Shown: piece by piece, positions 1 to 8,358 of the stretch
Position numbering within the stretch: position 1 is the first letter of the stretch
How the letters are laid out: each line of letters begins with the position of its first letter
NCBI GenBank assembly: GCA_958352145.1
Contig: CATWNM010000013.1
Coordinates: forward strand, 1-52,989
DNA length: 52,989 nt
DNA from: an uncultured Eubacteriales bacterium
GTDB taxonomy: Bacteria > Bacillota > Clostridia > Oscillospirales > CAG-272
Direction of reading: 5' to 3'
Position numbers and translations under genes: made by a program
Notes under the pieces: generated by a model
Told to the model about the DNA's origin: nothing
Seen by the model: only the letters and a program-made list of their open reading frames with translations
The model's database searches: none

Positions 1-6
1 AGCGAT

Positions 7-879
7 TTATCCATTTACGCCCGCATTTTTCAATGTCAGCCGATGATCGAGCGCGCTGTATGCCGTGATGACGGCCACAATAAAAATGCCACCCGCAACG
101 GCAAACGGCCCCGGCGTCTCTCCGCCGAACAGCGCCACCCATACCGGGTTCAGCACCGGCTCAATCGCCGCAATGATCGAACAGGTCACCGCGCTGCAGC
201 GGTTCGTTGCCAGCGCATACAGGATGTACGGAATGCCAAGCTGCACGATGCCAAGGATCAGCAAAAAAGAAAATCCGCGCAGATCAAACGTGTTCTCGGT
301 AAACGCCGCGGCGGGCACACCAACCGCCGCGCACAAAAGATGCCCCAAAAGAATACCACTCATCTTCTCCTCGCCGCGCGTATTTCCAACCGCGACAAAC
401 ATGCCGCCCATAAACACCCCAGCCAACAGCCCCAAGACATTGCCGAGCAGCCGGCCGCCGTCCATCTCGTTCAAAAAGAACACCGCAACGCCGGCAAGCG
501 TCAAAAGCACCGCAGCTACATCCAGCGGCCGCGGCCGCTTTTTCAGAAATACAAAAGAAAAAAGCAAAATAAACACCGGCGCAGTATATTGCAGGACGAT
601 CGCATTGGCCGCAGTGGTATTTTTGGTCGCGCCGACAAAGCAATGGAAAGTCAGACAAAGCAAAATACCGCTGATCCAGGTGTTCTTTTTTAAAACGAAC
701 CGCTGCCGCGACACCGCCATATACACGATCACCGCCGCAGCCGCAAACAGTGATCGAAACCCGGCAATGACAAATGGATTCATATCAATCAGCTTGATAA
801 AAATTCCAGCGATGCTCCAAAGCACCGCGCAGATCGTCATTTGAATAATCCCAATTTTCCGCATATGTACGTTTTCCAT
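7..879 (-). CDS. EamA/DMT-family permease
   Basis: Predicted membrane permease of the drug/metabolite transporter superfamily, 290 residues, with about ten hydrophobic segments arranged as two EamA halves. The first half starts directly after the N-terminus (TICAVLWSIAGIFIKL) and the second half contains GIPYILYALATNRC. The substrate cannot be read from sequence. The ATG at 877-879 is chosen because GGAG lies a few bases upstream; an in-frame ATG at 972 lies upstream of the -10 box of the gene's own promoter and should not be transcribed. The gene is divergent from the alaX-like gene and has no operon partner within the window on this side. Family assignment is firm, function is not. Confidence 0.88.
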   Translation of the reverse strand: MENVHMRKIGIIQMTICAVLWSIAGIFIKLIDMNPFVIAGFRSLFAAAAVIVYMAVSRQRFVLKKNTWISGILLCLTFHCFVGATKNTTAANAIVLQYTAPVFILLFSFVFLKKRPRPLDVAAVLLTLAGVAVFFLNEMDGGRLLGNVLGLLAGVFMGGMFVAVGNTRGEEKMSGILLGHLLCAAVGVPAAAFTENTFDLRGFSFLLILGIVQLGIPYILYALATNRCSAVTCSIIAAIEPVLNPVWVALFGGETPGPFAVAGGIFIVAVITAYSALDHRLTLKNAGVNG

Positions 880-900
880 AGACTTCTCCAGAATAATTTT

Positions 901-926
901 GCAGGCGCGCACCTTGCCGCGCCTGC
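901..926 (-). other. Perfect stem-loop in eamA 5' leader
   Basis: Nine-base perfect stem (901-909 with 918-926), eight-base loop, lying between the promoter (944-972) and the ribosome binding site of the permease gene. It is followed on the mRNA by AAAATTATT, so it is not a typical terminator. It may be an mRNA stabiliser or a small regulatory leader; no riboswitch class was recognised. Confidence 0.4.
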
Positions 927-943
927 AACCGTTTACGAAATTT

Positions 944-972
944 ATTATAAAAGAAACTGAAAAACAAGTCAA
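944..972 (-). promoter_or_regulatory. Promoter of the EamA permease gene
   Basis: On the minus strand TTGACT (967-972) and a consensus TATAAT (944-949) are separated by exactly 17 bases. It sets the transcript start near 937 and so excludes the longer reading frame of the permease. Confidence 0.65.
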
Positions 973-1040
973 TAGATATCGAAAATAACGCGCTTTTAAC
1001 GCCGGTTTTAAAATCCCATTCTTTTTTGTGAAAAACCGGA

Positions 1041-1069
1041 TTGCGAAAAGGCGAAACGCATGCTATAAT
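1041..1069 (+). promoter_or_regulatory. Promoter of alaX-like gene (and probably mgtE)
   Basis: TTGCGA (1041-1046), a 17-base spacer, and TATAAT (1064-1069) preceded by TGC, which gives an extended -10. The start codon follows about 50 bases downstream. Confidence 0.65.
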
Positions 1070-1122
1070 TGAATGCGGAAAAACGATATACAACGAAAAA
1101 TACTTGAGAGCGGGACATACAT

Positions 1123-2265
1123 ATGACGGAAAAACTATATTACACGGACGCGTTTTGGCGGGAATTTGAAGCCACGGCACTTTCTTGCGAAAGAGTCGGC
1201 GATCACTTTGAAATCGTCCTCGACCGAACCGCTTTTTTCCCTGAAGGCGGCGGACAGGCCGGAGACTCCGGCAAAATTGGAGAAGCCGAAATTTATGATA
1301 CGAAAGAATGCGGCGGCGAAATCCGCCACTGGTCAAAAACCGCGGTAAACTGCGGAACATCCTTAAGCTGCCGTCTGGATTTTGAAAAGCGTTTCGAAAG
1401 AATGCAGTGCCACAGCGGCGAACATATCGTTTCCGGCCTTTTTCACAAACTGTATGGGCTAAACAACGTCGGATTTCATCTCGGCGACGACGATGTCACA
1501 ATCGACCTCGACGGCATCCCCGGCGAAATGGACATCCGCAAAATAGAATGGCTGGCAAACGAGACAGTCGCAAAGAATATTCCAATCCGCGCATTTTTCC
1601 CGTCTAAAGAAGAAGCGTCTGCGATCGAATACCGAAGCAAACTGGAAATTGCCAAGGGGCTGCGTCTGGTTGAGATTCCGGGCGCGGATATCTGCGCCTG
1701 CTGCGCGCCGCATGTCGGATATACCGGACAGATCGGACAGATTAAGCTGCTCGATTATGCCAAATACAAAGGCGGGCTGCGTCTGTACATGCTTGCAGGC
1801 GTGCGCGCGCTCCGTGATTATCAGGAAAAATATGCATCCGTTCTGAAAATATCCAATCTTTTATCGGCAAAACAGCGCGAAGTTGCCGAAGCAGTAGAGC
1901 GCCTGCTGCTTGAATGCGGCAAACGAAAGAAAAACGAAACTGCACTACGCCGCGCGCTGGTCGGCGCGCGGCTGGCCTCTCTTGAACCCAGCGATAAAAA
2001 TCTCGTCTTATTTGAACCGCTGTGCGATCCGGCCGCGCTGCGCGCGCTGGCAGACGGCGCGGCAGAAAAATGCAGGCTCTGCGCCGCATTTTCCGGCAGC
2101 GACAAAGACGGCTACAGCTACGTGGTCGCCAGCCGTACGGAAGATTTGCGCGCGCAGGCCCGCGCGCTGAACGACGCGCTTTGCGGCCGGGGCGGCGGCA
2201 GTCCGCAAATGATCTGCGGCAGCGTGCATACAACGCGCCAAAAAATCGAAGAATATTTCAGATAA
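1123..2265 (+). CDS. AlaX-type alanyl-tRNA editing protein
   Basis: Free-standing relative of the editing half of alanyl-tRNA synthetase, expected to hydrolyse Ser- or Gly-tRNA(Ala) in the cytoplasm. It is 380 residues, the long AlaX form. A tRNA-binding/OB-like start contains FFPEGGGQAGD (residues 39-49). The zinc and catalytic motifs are HSGEH (97-101) and C-A-C-C-A-P-H (191-197), that is HxxxH plus CxxxH. A C-terminal DHHA1-like region follows (about 280-380). The aminoacylation core is absent, so it cannot charge tRNA. Start at ATG 1123 with only a weak GAGAG upstream. It is followed after 32 bases by mgtE in the same direction, probably co-transcribed. Confidence 0.88.
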   Translation: MTEKLYYTDAFWREFEATALSCERVGDHFEIVLDRTAFFPEGGGQAGDSGKIGEAEIYDTKECGGEIRHWSKTAVNCGTSLSCRLDFEKRFERMQCHSGEHIVSGLFHKLYGLNNVGFHLGDDDVTIDLDGIPGEMDIRKIEWLANETVAKNIPIRAFFPSKEEASAIEYRSKLEIAKGLRLVEIPGADICACCAPHVGYTGQIGQIKLLDYAKYKGGLRLYMLAGVRALRDYQEKYASVLKISNLLSAKQREVAEAVERLLLECGKRKKNETALRRALVGARLASLEPSDKNLVLFEPLCDPAALRALADGAAEKCRLCAAFSGSDKDGYSYVVASRTEDLRAQARALNDALCGRGGGSPQMICGSVHTTRQKIEEYFR

Positions 2266-2297
2266 ACGCCCAAAATTACGCTCCGGAGGTGATCAAC

Positions 2298-3662
2298 ATG
2301 AAAAAAGACCTGCTCAATGAAATCAAACAACTCTGGGAAATCAAAAACCTATCGGCAATCCGATCGCTGCTGCTGGAGGAAAACCCGGTGGACATCGCCG
2401 AAACATTTGAGGAACTGGGCGAAAAAGTTCTGCCGACGATTTACAGGCTGCTTCCCAAAGAACTCGCCGCCGAAGTCTTTGTCGAACTGGACGGCGACGC
2501 GGAGGAACGTCTGATCCACGCGCTGAGCGATAAGGAGCTTTCCGAAACGCTCTCCGAGCTTTTTTACGACGATACCGCCGACCTGATCGAAGAAATGCCC
2601 GCCGGCGTAGTCAAGCGGATTTTAAAGAACAGTTCGCCTTCCGACCGCGCCGAGATCAACAAACTGCTGAAATTTAAAGACGACAGCGCCGGCAGCATCA
2701 TGACGACCGAATTTGTAGGTCTGAAAAAGGAAATGACCGTTGGTCAGGCGCTGGATTACATCCGGCGGGTCGCCCTAGACAAGGAAACGATCTACAACTG
2801 TTATGTAACCGATGAAACGCGGCGCCTCGAAGGGCTGATCACCGCGCGGGTTCTGCTGACCTCGCCGACCGATCATGTCATCGGCGATCTGATGGAAACG
2901 AATGTCATATCCGTCAAGACAACCGACGACAAAGAAGAAGTCGGACGCATGCTCGCAAAATACGACTTTCTTGCGCTTCCCGTCGTGGACAGCGAAGAGC
3001 GGCTGGTCGGCATCGTGACCTACGACGACGCCATGGACGTCATTAGCGAGGAAACCGAGGAAGACTTCGCAATCATGGCCGCCATCACGCCAAGCGAAAC
3101 GCCTTATCTGAAAACGCCGGTACTCCGAATTTTCAAGACCCGCATCCCATGGCTGATGCTTCTGATGCTCACCTCCACCGTGACCGGCATGATCATTTCT
3201 TCATTTGAAAGCGCGCTGGCGGCAAAAGTCATTTTGACCATGTTTATCCCCATGCTGATGGATACGGGCGGGAACTGCGGCTCGCAAAGTTCGATCACCG
3301 TAATTCGCGCGCTCTCGCTGGGCGAGGTCGGCTTTGCAGACACGCTGCGAGTATTATTCAAAGAAATGCGCGTAGCCCTTCTTTGCAGCGCCTGCCTGGC
3401 AGCAGCGGAATTTGTAAAAATCATGACGGTAGACCGACTCATCAACGGAAGCGAGATTACCATACTGGTCGCCGCAGCGGTTTCCCTTACGCTGATCGTG
3501 ACTGTGTTTATCGCCAAACTGATCGGTGCGGCGCTCCCGCTGGCCGCCAGCCGTATCGGACTGGATCCGGCGGTAGTCGCAAGTCCGTTTATCACGACGC
3601 TCGTCGACACCATTTCGCTGATCGTTTATTTCATGATGGCCTCGTCTCTTTTGGGCCTTTGA
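2298..3662 (+). CDS. mgtE: Magnesium transporter MgtE
   Basis: Mg2+ channel/transporter of the membrane, 454 residues, the normal length. Domain order is a cytosolic MgtE N domain of acidic helical repeats (about 1-130), a CBS-domain pair that senses Mg2+ (about 135-255, with DLMETNVISV and FLALPVVD), and a five-helix C-terminal membrane domain with the conserved PMLMDTGGNCGSQSS signature near residue 320. The ATG at 2298 is preceded by GGAGGTGATCAAC; an upstream extension of the frame overlaps the alaX gene and has no homology-like content. It is closed by the palindromic terminator at 3688-3733. Confidence 0.95.
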   Translation: MKKDLLNEIKQLWEIKNLSAIRSLLLEENPVDIAETFEELGEKVLPTIYRLLPKELAAEVFVELDGDAEERLIHALSDKELSETLSELFYDDTADLIEEMPAGVVKRILKNSSPSDRAEINKLLKFKDDSAGSIMTTEFVGLKKEMTVGQALDYIRRVALDKETIYNCYVTDETRRLEGLITARVLLTSPTDHVIGDLMETNVISVKTTDDKEEVGRMLAKYDFLALPVVDSEERLVGIVTYDDAMDVISEETEEDFAIMAAITPSETPYLKTPVLRIFKTRIPWLMLLMLTSTVTGMIISSFESALAAKVILTMFIPMLMDTGGNCGSQSSITVIRALSLGEVGFADTLRVLFKEMRVALLCSACLAAAEFVKIMTVDRLINGSEITILVAAAVSLTLIVTVFIAKLIGAALPLAASRIGLDPAVVASPFITTLVDTISLIVYFMMASSLLGL

Positions 3663-3687
3663 TTTTCCCATATACGCTGCGATATAT

Positions 3688-3733
3688 AAAAACCGGCGTC
3701 CGGATTAAAAAAATAATCCGGACGCCGGTTTTT
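3688..3733. terminator. Bidirectional intrinsic terminator between mgtE and carD
   Basis: A 19-base perfect inverted repeat (3688-3706 with 3715-3733) with an eight-base loop, GC-rich core and A/T tracts on both sides, placed between two convergent genes. It can end transcripts from both strands. Confidence 0.9.
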
Positions 3734-3769
3734 ATACGTCATGCAGAAACGGTCCTGCAATTTATCCGG

Positions 3770-4297
3770 TCATGCGCCCGCGCGCTCGCTTGGTTCATAC
3801 TGCCCGAGCAAAAAAGGCAGCATATCTTCCTTTTCCATATCAAAAACGAGGGTCAATTCCTCAAAAAGCAGCTTTTCGACGTCTTTCAAAAAACGATCAT
3901 CCGCCGCGCGAAGCTTTTTTCCGGCCTTGGCTAACCGCTCCTGCTGCATCAGCAGCGCTTTCATCGCACGCATAAGATGCTCCGTACCGCCGCCGTCTAC
4001 CACCTGCTTCAGTCTGTTCTGCCGCATCCGGTCGTCGTCGATCCATTCTACCGTGCTTTCGCGGCACTGCCGCACCAGAGTGCGGATCTCATCCGCGCTT
4101 TTGATGTGCCGCATTTTTGCAATCAGCGTTTCACTGTCGATCGGAACGTAAAACGTAGAGCTCCCCGAATACGACGGATGCAGCACATAATACGCCCGGC
4201 TTTCTCCACCAAAATCCTTTTCGGCTATTTCCACAAGCGTACAAACGCCGTGGCCGCCATACATTACCGTATCGTTAAGCCCAAACTTTTTGTCCAT
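3770..4297 (-). CDS. CarD-family transcriptional regulator
   Basis: 175-residue protein of the CarD/CdnL/TRCF-interacting type. The N-terminal RNA-polymerase-binding Tudor-like module is visible from residue 5 (FGLNDTVMYGGHGVCTLVEI) through FYVPIDSE near 50, followed by a helical C-terminal half that in CarD proteins touches promoter DNA at the upstream edge of the bubble. In this family the role is to alter open-complex stability at rRNA and other promoters; that is inferred here. The start ATG has GGGGGAAAAG just upstream. It stands alone between the mgtE terminator and the queH operon. Confidence 0.88.
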   Translation of the reverse strand: MDKKFGLNDTVMYGGHGVCTLVEIAEKDFGGESRAYYVLHPSYSGSSTFYVPIDSETLIAKMRHIKSADEIRTLVRQCRESTVEWIDDDRMRQNRLKQVVDGGGTEHLMRAMKALLMQQERLAKAGKKLRAADDRFLKDVEKLLFEELTLVFDMEKEDMLPFLLGQYEPSERAGA

Positions 4298-4365
4298 TCT
4301 TTTCCCCCGTACAAACGCAGCGCCTCCCGCTGCCAGAATCTCAGGCCGTTTTGCCTAAAATTACA

Positions 4366-4390
4366 TATATAGTATACCACAAAATGGATC
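4366..4390 (-). promoter_or_regulatory. Possible extended -10 promoter of carD
   Basis: On the minus strand TGGTATACT forms an extended -10 about 75 bases before the carD start. No convincing -35 hexamer is seen at the right distance, so confidence is low. Confidence 0.3.
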
Positions 4391-4448
4391 GAAAAGAACA
4401 TGGTCAAATTTCACAAAATATTCCCCGCATATTTTAGCAAAAGCACCC

Positions 4449-4901
4449 TCATTCTACGCTTTCGTCCTCTTTCTCCAACAACAGCACTACCTCATGCTCG
4501 CCATAAATACGGATATTCTCCCGGCGAAGCAAATCCGCCGTAACGCCGTATCCATCTTTCAACACGCCTGAAAAACTGCCGTCATAAATTCTTCCGCTGC
4601 CGCAGGACGGACTGTTTTCCTTCAGCAGCGCCGCACGGCATCCAAACAACCGCGCAAACTTCAGCGTTTCGGCCGCACCTTTCTCATAAAAGGCGGTCAT
4701 ATCCGCTCCTGCGCGCGTAAGAACTTTGCCGCCAACCAATTCGCAGGGCGGACGGGGCGTGGACATGCCGCCAAAAATCTCCGGACAGACCGGTATCAGA
4801 ATATGCCGCGCCATCAGTTTCTGAATCTCTGGCATTGGTTTTGCACAGCCGTCATACCGGCAGGCAGCGCCGAGCAAGCAGGCGCTTACAAGCAGCTTCA
4901 T
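4449..4901 (-). CDS. DUF523 domain protein
   Basis: 150-residue member of DUF523. Conserved features are the N-terminal SACLLG with a nearby CRYDG (residues 7-18), PVCPEIFGGMSTPRPPCE (37-54) and KENSPSCGSGRIYDG (94-108), so it has conserved cysteines at C8, C14, C39, C53 and C101 that suggest metal binding. Function is unknown in the family. Its ATG overlaps the TGA of the upstream hydrolase gene (ATGA at 4898-4901) and its GGAGG site lies inside that gene, which indicates translational coupling. It is the last gene of the queH operon. Confidence 0.88.
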   Translation of the reverse strand: MKLLVSACLLGAACRYDGCAKPMPEIQKLMARHILIPVCPEIFGGMSTPRPPCELVGGKVLTRAGADMTAFYEKGAAETLKFARLFGCRAALLKENSPSCGSGRIYDGSFSGVLKDGYGVTADLLRRENIRIYGEHEVVLLLEKEDESVE

Positions 4902-6058
4902 TTTCCGCCTCCTTTGACAAGCGGGGGCGAAAATCCTTTTGCAGCTTTCTGCGCCGTTTTTTTCTGCGGCGCGCGCTCCTCGCGCGCCACGCGCATCCCC
5001 TCGCGGAGCAAAAGCTTTCCCATAGAAAAAATAACGTTGCGTGTCTTCTCATCCAATTTGCCCAGAGACTTGATAAAATCAAGTTTATCAGCGGCAATGT
5101 CTGAAAGCGTTTCGGCATGGTTGACAGTAAACGCTTTGTAAAGCGCTTCTACGAGATCGCGCCGCTCCGCACAACTCATCTCAGCTACCCATGCGCGCAA
5201 AGTCTTTTCGATACGGCGGCTTTCAGGCGTCAGCCCCTCCGCCGCAAGAAATTCCCGCCCCATCAGCTGCCATGTAAATGGATCATGCTGCCAAAGCCCG
5301 CTGCCAGTGCTTTTGACGACACGGTTCACCTCGCCGTGTTCCAGCAAAAGACCAACGACAGAAAACTGCGGAACGATGGTCAGAATCCGCTCGCGTACAG
5401 CCGAATACCCCTCAGAATCCATAATACTTTTGGAAAAACCTGGGCCATCGTTGTTGTACACGCATAAGATTCGCTTCTGCACACGGCGCGAAGCGTGCGC
5501 AGCCGCATAAATCGCCAAATTTCCCCCCTTGGAGTGCCCGCCGATCCGAATAGCGCCGCGCAGTTTTTTCGCCGCGGCTTCCAGATACGCGCGCGCATGC
5601 TCCTGCGCGGGCACCTGTTCCATAAATCCCATATTCAGATCTTCTTTCCATCCGATCAGCGTATCGTCCGTCCCGCGGTAGGAAATATAGAAGCTGCCGT
5701 CGCCAAGCAAAATACAAAGCGCGGCAAACTGCGTCTGCACGGTTTTGTCCATGACGCTGTCAAACCGCACAAGCCCCATATCACGAAAGCGCCGGCTCTC
5801 AGCCGCACGGCGCAAGAGTTCGGGCACTTCGTCCGGGATCAGGGCACCTCGGCTTTTTAAGCGCCGGCCTTCGTTTTCAAAATACCGTTCTACCGCCGCA
5901 GACAGCGGTACGCTTTCCCGGCGATCCGCACCGTCCGCAATGCCGTCAAGATCCGCAAAGGAAAGCTGCGTCAGGATAAGATTATCCACTTCGCAAAACG
6001 GAGACGCATCTAACGTAAGATCGCCGCGCCAATCCAAATAATCAAGAATGTTGCTCAT
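4898..6058 (-). CDS. Mbeg1-like alpha/beta hydrolase (DUF2974)
   Basis: 386-residue cytosolic lipase-like protein. The class 3 lipase fold is visible: YISYRGTDDT (125-134), the nucleophile elbow GHSKGG with Ser176 (174-179), and VYNNDGPGF downstream, where an Asp could serve the triad. The family is called Mbeg1-like in clostridia; the substrate is unknown. The ATG at 6058 has AGGAGG ten bases upstream; the extension to 6229 reads through queH and is rejected. It overlaps the end of queH by 17 bases and the start of the DUF523 gene by 4. The C-terminal 40 residues are basic and low in complexity. Confidence 0.85.
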   Translation of the reverse strand: MSNILDYLDWRGDLTLDASPFCEVDNLILTQLSFADLDGIADGADRRESVPLSAAVERYFENEGRRLKSRGALIPDEVPELLRRAAESRRFRDMGLVRFDSVMDKTVQTQFAALCILLGDGSFYISYRGTDDTLIGWKEDLNMGFMEQVPAQEHARAYLEAAAKKLRGAIRIGGHSKGGNLAIYAAAHASRRVQKRILCVYNNDGPGFSKSIMDSEGYSAVRERILTIVPQFSVVGLLLEHGEVNRVVKSTGSGLWQHDPFTWQLMGREFLAAEGLTPESRRIEKTLRAWVAEMSCAERRDLVEALYKAFTVNHAETLSDIAADKLDFIKSLGKLDEKTRNVIFSMGKLLLREGMRVAREERAPQKKTAQKAAKGFSPPLVKGGGK

Positions 6059-6677
6059 GAGCCCTCCTTTCCGCCGCACTTTTGGAATACACGCAGCCGC
6101 AGTAATTCTGACGGTACAGGTGATATTCTTTCGAGAGCGCGATCGAACGCTGATAGCCGCCCTTTTTCTTGAAATCCGAAAATAAATACCGAACGCCGTA
6201 TTGCTCAGCCAATTCGCCGCCGATCTCATTCAGCGCGCCGGCATCCTTGTAAGGACTGATCGAGAGCGTCGTGCAGAAATAGTCAAAACGCGCGTTTGCC
6301 GCGGCGCGCGCCGTCTCCTTCAGCCGCAGATAATAGCATTTCTTACACCGCGCGCCGCCCTCAGCCTCCGCCTCCAGCCCCCGCGCCATTTCAAAAAAAG
6401 GGGCAGCGTCATATTCGGCTGTCAACAATCGCACATCTTGGGCAAAAGAGGCGCTTCTCACAAACCGCGCAAGTTCGGCAGCGCGATGCATATACTCGCG
6501 CTCGGGTGAAATATTGGGATTATAGAAAAAAAGCGTAATATCAAAGTACTCTGCCAAATACTCAAGCGTATAGCTGGAACAAGGCGCACAGCAGGCATGC
6601 AGCAAAAGCCGCGGACGCAGGCCTGCCGCATGAATCCGCTCAAGCTCCATATCCAGTTCCCGCGCGTAATTTTTCAT
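6042..6677 (-). CDS. queH: Epoxyqueuosine reductase QueH
   Basis: Final enzyme of queuosine synthesis: it reduces epoxyqueuosine in tRNA anticodons, and is the non-cobalamin alternative to QueG. The protein is 211 residues and carries the DUF208 signatures LLLHACCAPCSS (paired cysteines near residue 28) and GGARCKKCYYLRL (CxxC), the ligands for the Fe-S/metal site. The start at 6677 is chosen over 6743 because the promoter -10 box (6742-6747) overlaps the longer start. AGGGGGAT provides the binding site. It is first in a three-gene overlapping operon. Confidence 0.9.
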   Translation of the reverse strand: MKNYARELDMELERIHAAGLRPRLLLHACCAPCSSYTLEYLAEYFDITLFFYNPNISPEREYMHRAAELARFVRSASFAQDVRLLTAEYDAAPFFEMARGLEAEAEGGARCKKCYYLRLKETARAAANARFDYFCTTLSISPYKDAGALNEIGGELAEQYGVRYLFSDFKKKGGYQRSIALSKEYHLYRQNYCGCVYSKSAAERRAHEQHS

Positions 6678-6741
6678 ACGGCCATCCCCCTTTGCTTTCA
6701 AGCGGCAAAAACACGCCTGCATCGGTTTTTTTACTATCTTC

Positions 6742-6770
6742 ATTATACCTTCCTACGTTCCAAATAGCAA
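6742..6770 (-). promoter_or_regulatory. Promoter of the queH operon
   Basis: Minus-strand TTGCTA (6765-6770), 17-base spacer, perfect TATAAT (6742-6747). It decides the queH start codon. Confidence 0.65.
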
Positions 6771-6827
6771 TACAATTTAAAAAACACGTTTTCAAATCGA
6801 TTCTGCCATCAGAAATTTAAAATCGCC

Positions 6828-6856
6828 TTTACTTCCGGCAAATCCTATGCTACAAT
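6828..6856 (+). promoter_or_regulatory. Promoter of ybaK-like gene
   Basis: TTTACT (6828-6833), 17-base spacer, TACAAT (6851-6856) with a TGC extension. The gene begins 33 bases further on. Confidence 0.6.
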
Positions 6857-6888
6857 CAATGCATATGCAACCACACAGGAGGAAAGCC

Positions 6889-7368
6889 ATGTCTATAGAA
6901 AAAGTAAAAGCCTACCTTGACAAATTCAGCGCAGGTGGCCGGATCCGTCAGTTTCCCGTTTCAAGCGCAACTGTTCCAGAGGCCGCCGCCGCGCTTCACT
7001 GCGACGAGGCACGGATCGCCAAAACCATGTCCTTTGCGGCGCCGGACGGCGCGATCCTCGTCGTAACGGCAGGCGATATGAAAATTGACAACCGTAAGTT
7101 TAAAGATACGTTTCACATAAAAGCGGCCATGCTGCCGCACAGCGATGTGGAAGAGAAAACCGGCCATGCGATCGGCGGCGTTTGTCCGTTCGCCGTCAAC
7201 GAAGGGGTCAGCGTTTATCTCGATCAATCGCTTCGCCGCTTTGAGACCGTCTTTCCTGCATGCGGTTCTTCCAACAGCGCAATTGAATTGACAATACCGG
7301 AACTCGAGCAATTTTCCGGTTATACGGCTTGGGTAGACGTATGCAAAAAACAAGGTGAAGCTATATAA
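6889..7368 (+). CDS. YbaK/EbsC-type aminoacyl-tRNA deacylase
   Basis: 159-residue free-standing editing domain that in this family hydrolyses Cys-tRNA(Pro) or Ala-tRNA(Pro). Conserved features are RIAKTMSF near 43-50 with the catalytic-type lysine, KIDNRKFKD (65-73), AIGGVCPFAV (95-104) and a C-terminal SGYTAWVDVC. The ATG at 6889 follows AGGAGGAAAGCC; the ATG at 6847 upstream overlaps the promoter. The same fold is also present as the insertion domain of ProS in this window, so the cell seems to have both cis and trans editing for proline tRNA. Confidence 0.87.
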   Translation: MSIEKVKAYLDKFSAGGRIRQFPVSSATVPEAAAALHCDEARIAKTMSFAAPDGAILVVTAGDMKIDNRKFKDTFHIKAAMLPHSDVEEKTGHAIGGVCPFAVNEGVSVYLDQSLRRFETVFPACGSSNSAIELTIPELEQFSGYTAWVDVCKKQGEAI

Positions 7369-7380
7369 AACGGCGATGCG

Positions 7381-8311
7381 AGCCGCCAAAGCGGCGCGTA
7401 CCAAGTAATCAGACGCATAAAGAGCGGCACTCATAAAACAGTAATTGTTCTTCATGGTTATCAACACAGGCAATCGTCAATCTCATATGGAATGGAAACA
7501 GGCGATAAAGGTAATTGTTTATGAAAAAATCTTTGTAGAAAACAAAGCGACATATCGGAATTTGAAAGGGTGAGATTATGGGACCAAATCCTAATTATAT
7601 ATATCCAAATGAAAGCATTAAGCAAGTCGTATATATTAAGAATGTAATTACCAAGCCTAATATTATTGTTGGAGAATATACTTACTATGATGATGTGAAC
7701 GGAGCAGAAAAATTTGAAGAGCATGTTACTCATCATTATGAGTTTATTGGGGATAAACTGATTATTGGAAAGTTTTGTTCTATTGCAAAGGGCATTGAGT
7801 TTGTCATGAATGGTGCAAATCATAGAATGAACAGCGTTACGACTTACCCTTTTAACATCATGGGCGGAGGTTGGGAACAGTTTACCCCCAGCCTCGAAGA
7901 CCTTCCCCTAAAAGGAGATACTGTTGTAGGCAATGATGTTTGGATTGGACAGAATGTGACTGTAATGCCCGGTGTTCATATTGGAGATGGTGCAATCATA
8001 GCAGCCAATTCTGTTGTCACAAAGGATATTCCACCATATAGCATCGCGGGTGGAAACCCATGCAGAGTGATTCGCAAGCGGTTTGACGAAGATTTGATTG
8101 CATATTTGCTTGACCTTAAATGGTGGGATTGGGACGCAGATAAAATATTCAGAAACATGAATGCACTGTGTAGTGGAGATTTGCGGCGAATCAAGCATAT
8201 ATCCAATTGACAACTTCGGTTTGTTAAGCAACAGCAAAGACAGAAAAAGCCGTCAAGGATAAAACGTACGCTTTCTCTGCCTTTACTGTGAAGCCGCCAA
8301 GAGAGCGCACC
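7381..8311. repeat. Imperfect direct repeat flanking vat region
   Basis: AGCCGCCAA followed after four variable bases by GCGC and ACC occurs at 7381-7402 and again at 8292-8311, on both sides of the AT-rich vat gene. It may be chance; the coordinates span both copies. Confidence 0.25.
7578..8210 (+). CDS. vat: Vat-family streptogramin A O-acetyltransferase
   Basis: 210-residue xenobiotic acetyltransferase of the left-handed beta-helix (hexapeptide) fold, predicted to acetylate the hydroxyl of group A streptogramins with acetyl-CoA. The Vat hallmarks are GPNP at the start, GKFCSIAKGIEFVMNGANHRM with the catalytic-type His82, the loop NIMGGGWE, then hexapeptide coils (VVGNDVWIGQNVTVMPGVHI) and the tail WWDWDADKI. 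His82 matches the numbering known for VatD. The length is normal for Vat. The ATG is preceded by AAAGGGTGAG. Base use is much more AT-rich than its neighbours, indicating recent transfer. Chloramphenicol acetyltransferase of the same fold is the main alternative, but the N-terminus fits Vat better. Confidence 0.85.
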   Translation: MGPNPNYIYPNESIKQVVYIKNVITKPNIIVGEYTYYDDVNGAEKFEEHVTHHYEFIGDKLIIGKFCSIAKGIEFVMNGANHRMNSVTTYPFNIMGGGWEQFTPSLEDLPLKGDTVVGNDVWIGQNVTVMPGVHIGDGAIIAANSVVTKDIPPYSIAGGNPCRVIRKRFDEDLIAYLLDLKWWDWDADKIFRNMNALCSGDLRRIKHISN

Positions 8312-8323
8312 CGGATAAACAGC

Positions 8324-8358
8324 TTACGCTCTCAATCCATTATGGATTGAGAGCGTAA
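8324..8358. repeat. 17-base perfect palindromic hairpin downstream of vat
   Basis: Arms 8324-8340 and 8342-8358 are perfect complements around one central base. There is no T-run on either side. It could be a rho-independent-like stop for vat, a recombination end, or a remnant of another element. The remaining intergenic sequence up to tcdA (8359-8524) holds only the hairpin at 8431-8458. Confidence 0.6.

Noticed and set aside
6678..6743. Longer N-terminus for QueH
   Set aside because: The ATG at 6743 lies within the promoter -10 region and the extra residues do not resemble the family.
7454..7573. 39-codon frame just before vat, possible leader peptide
   Set aside because: There is no ribosome binding site, no hairpin or terminator in the interval, and no clear promoter, unlike the GNAT leader. 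Kept only as a remark.
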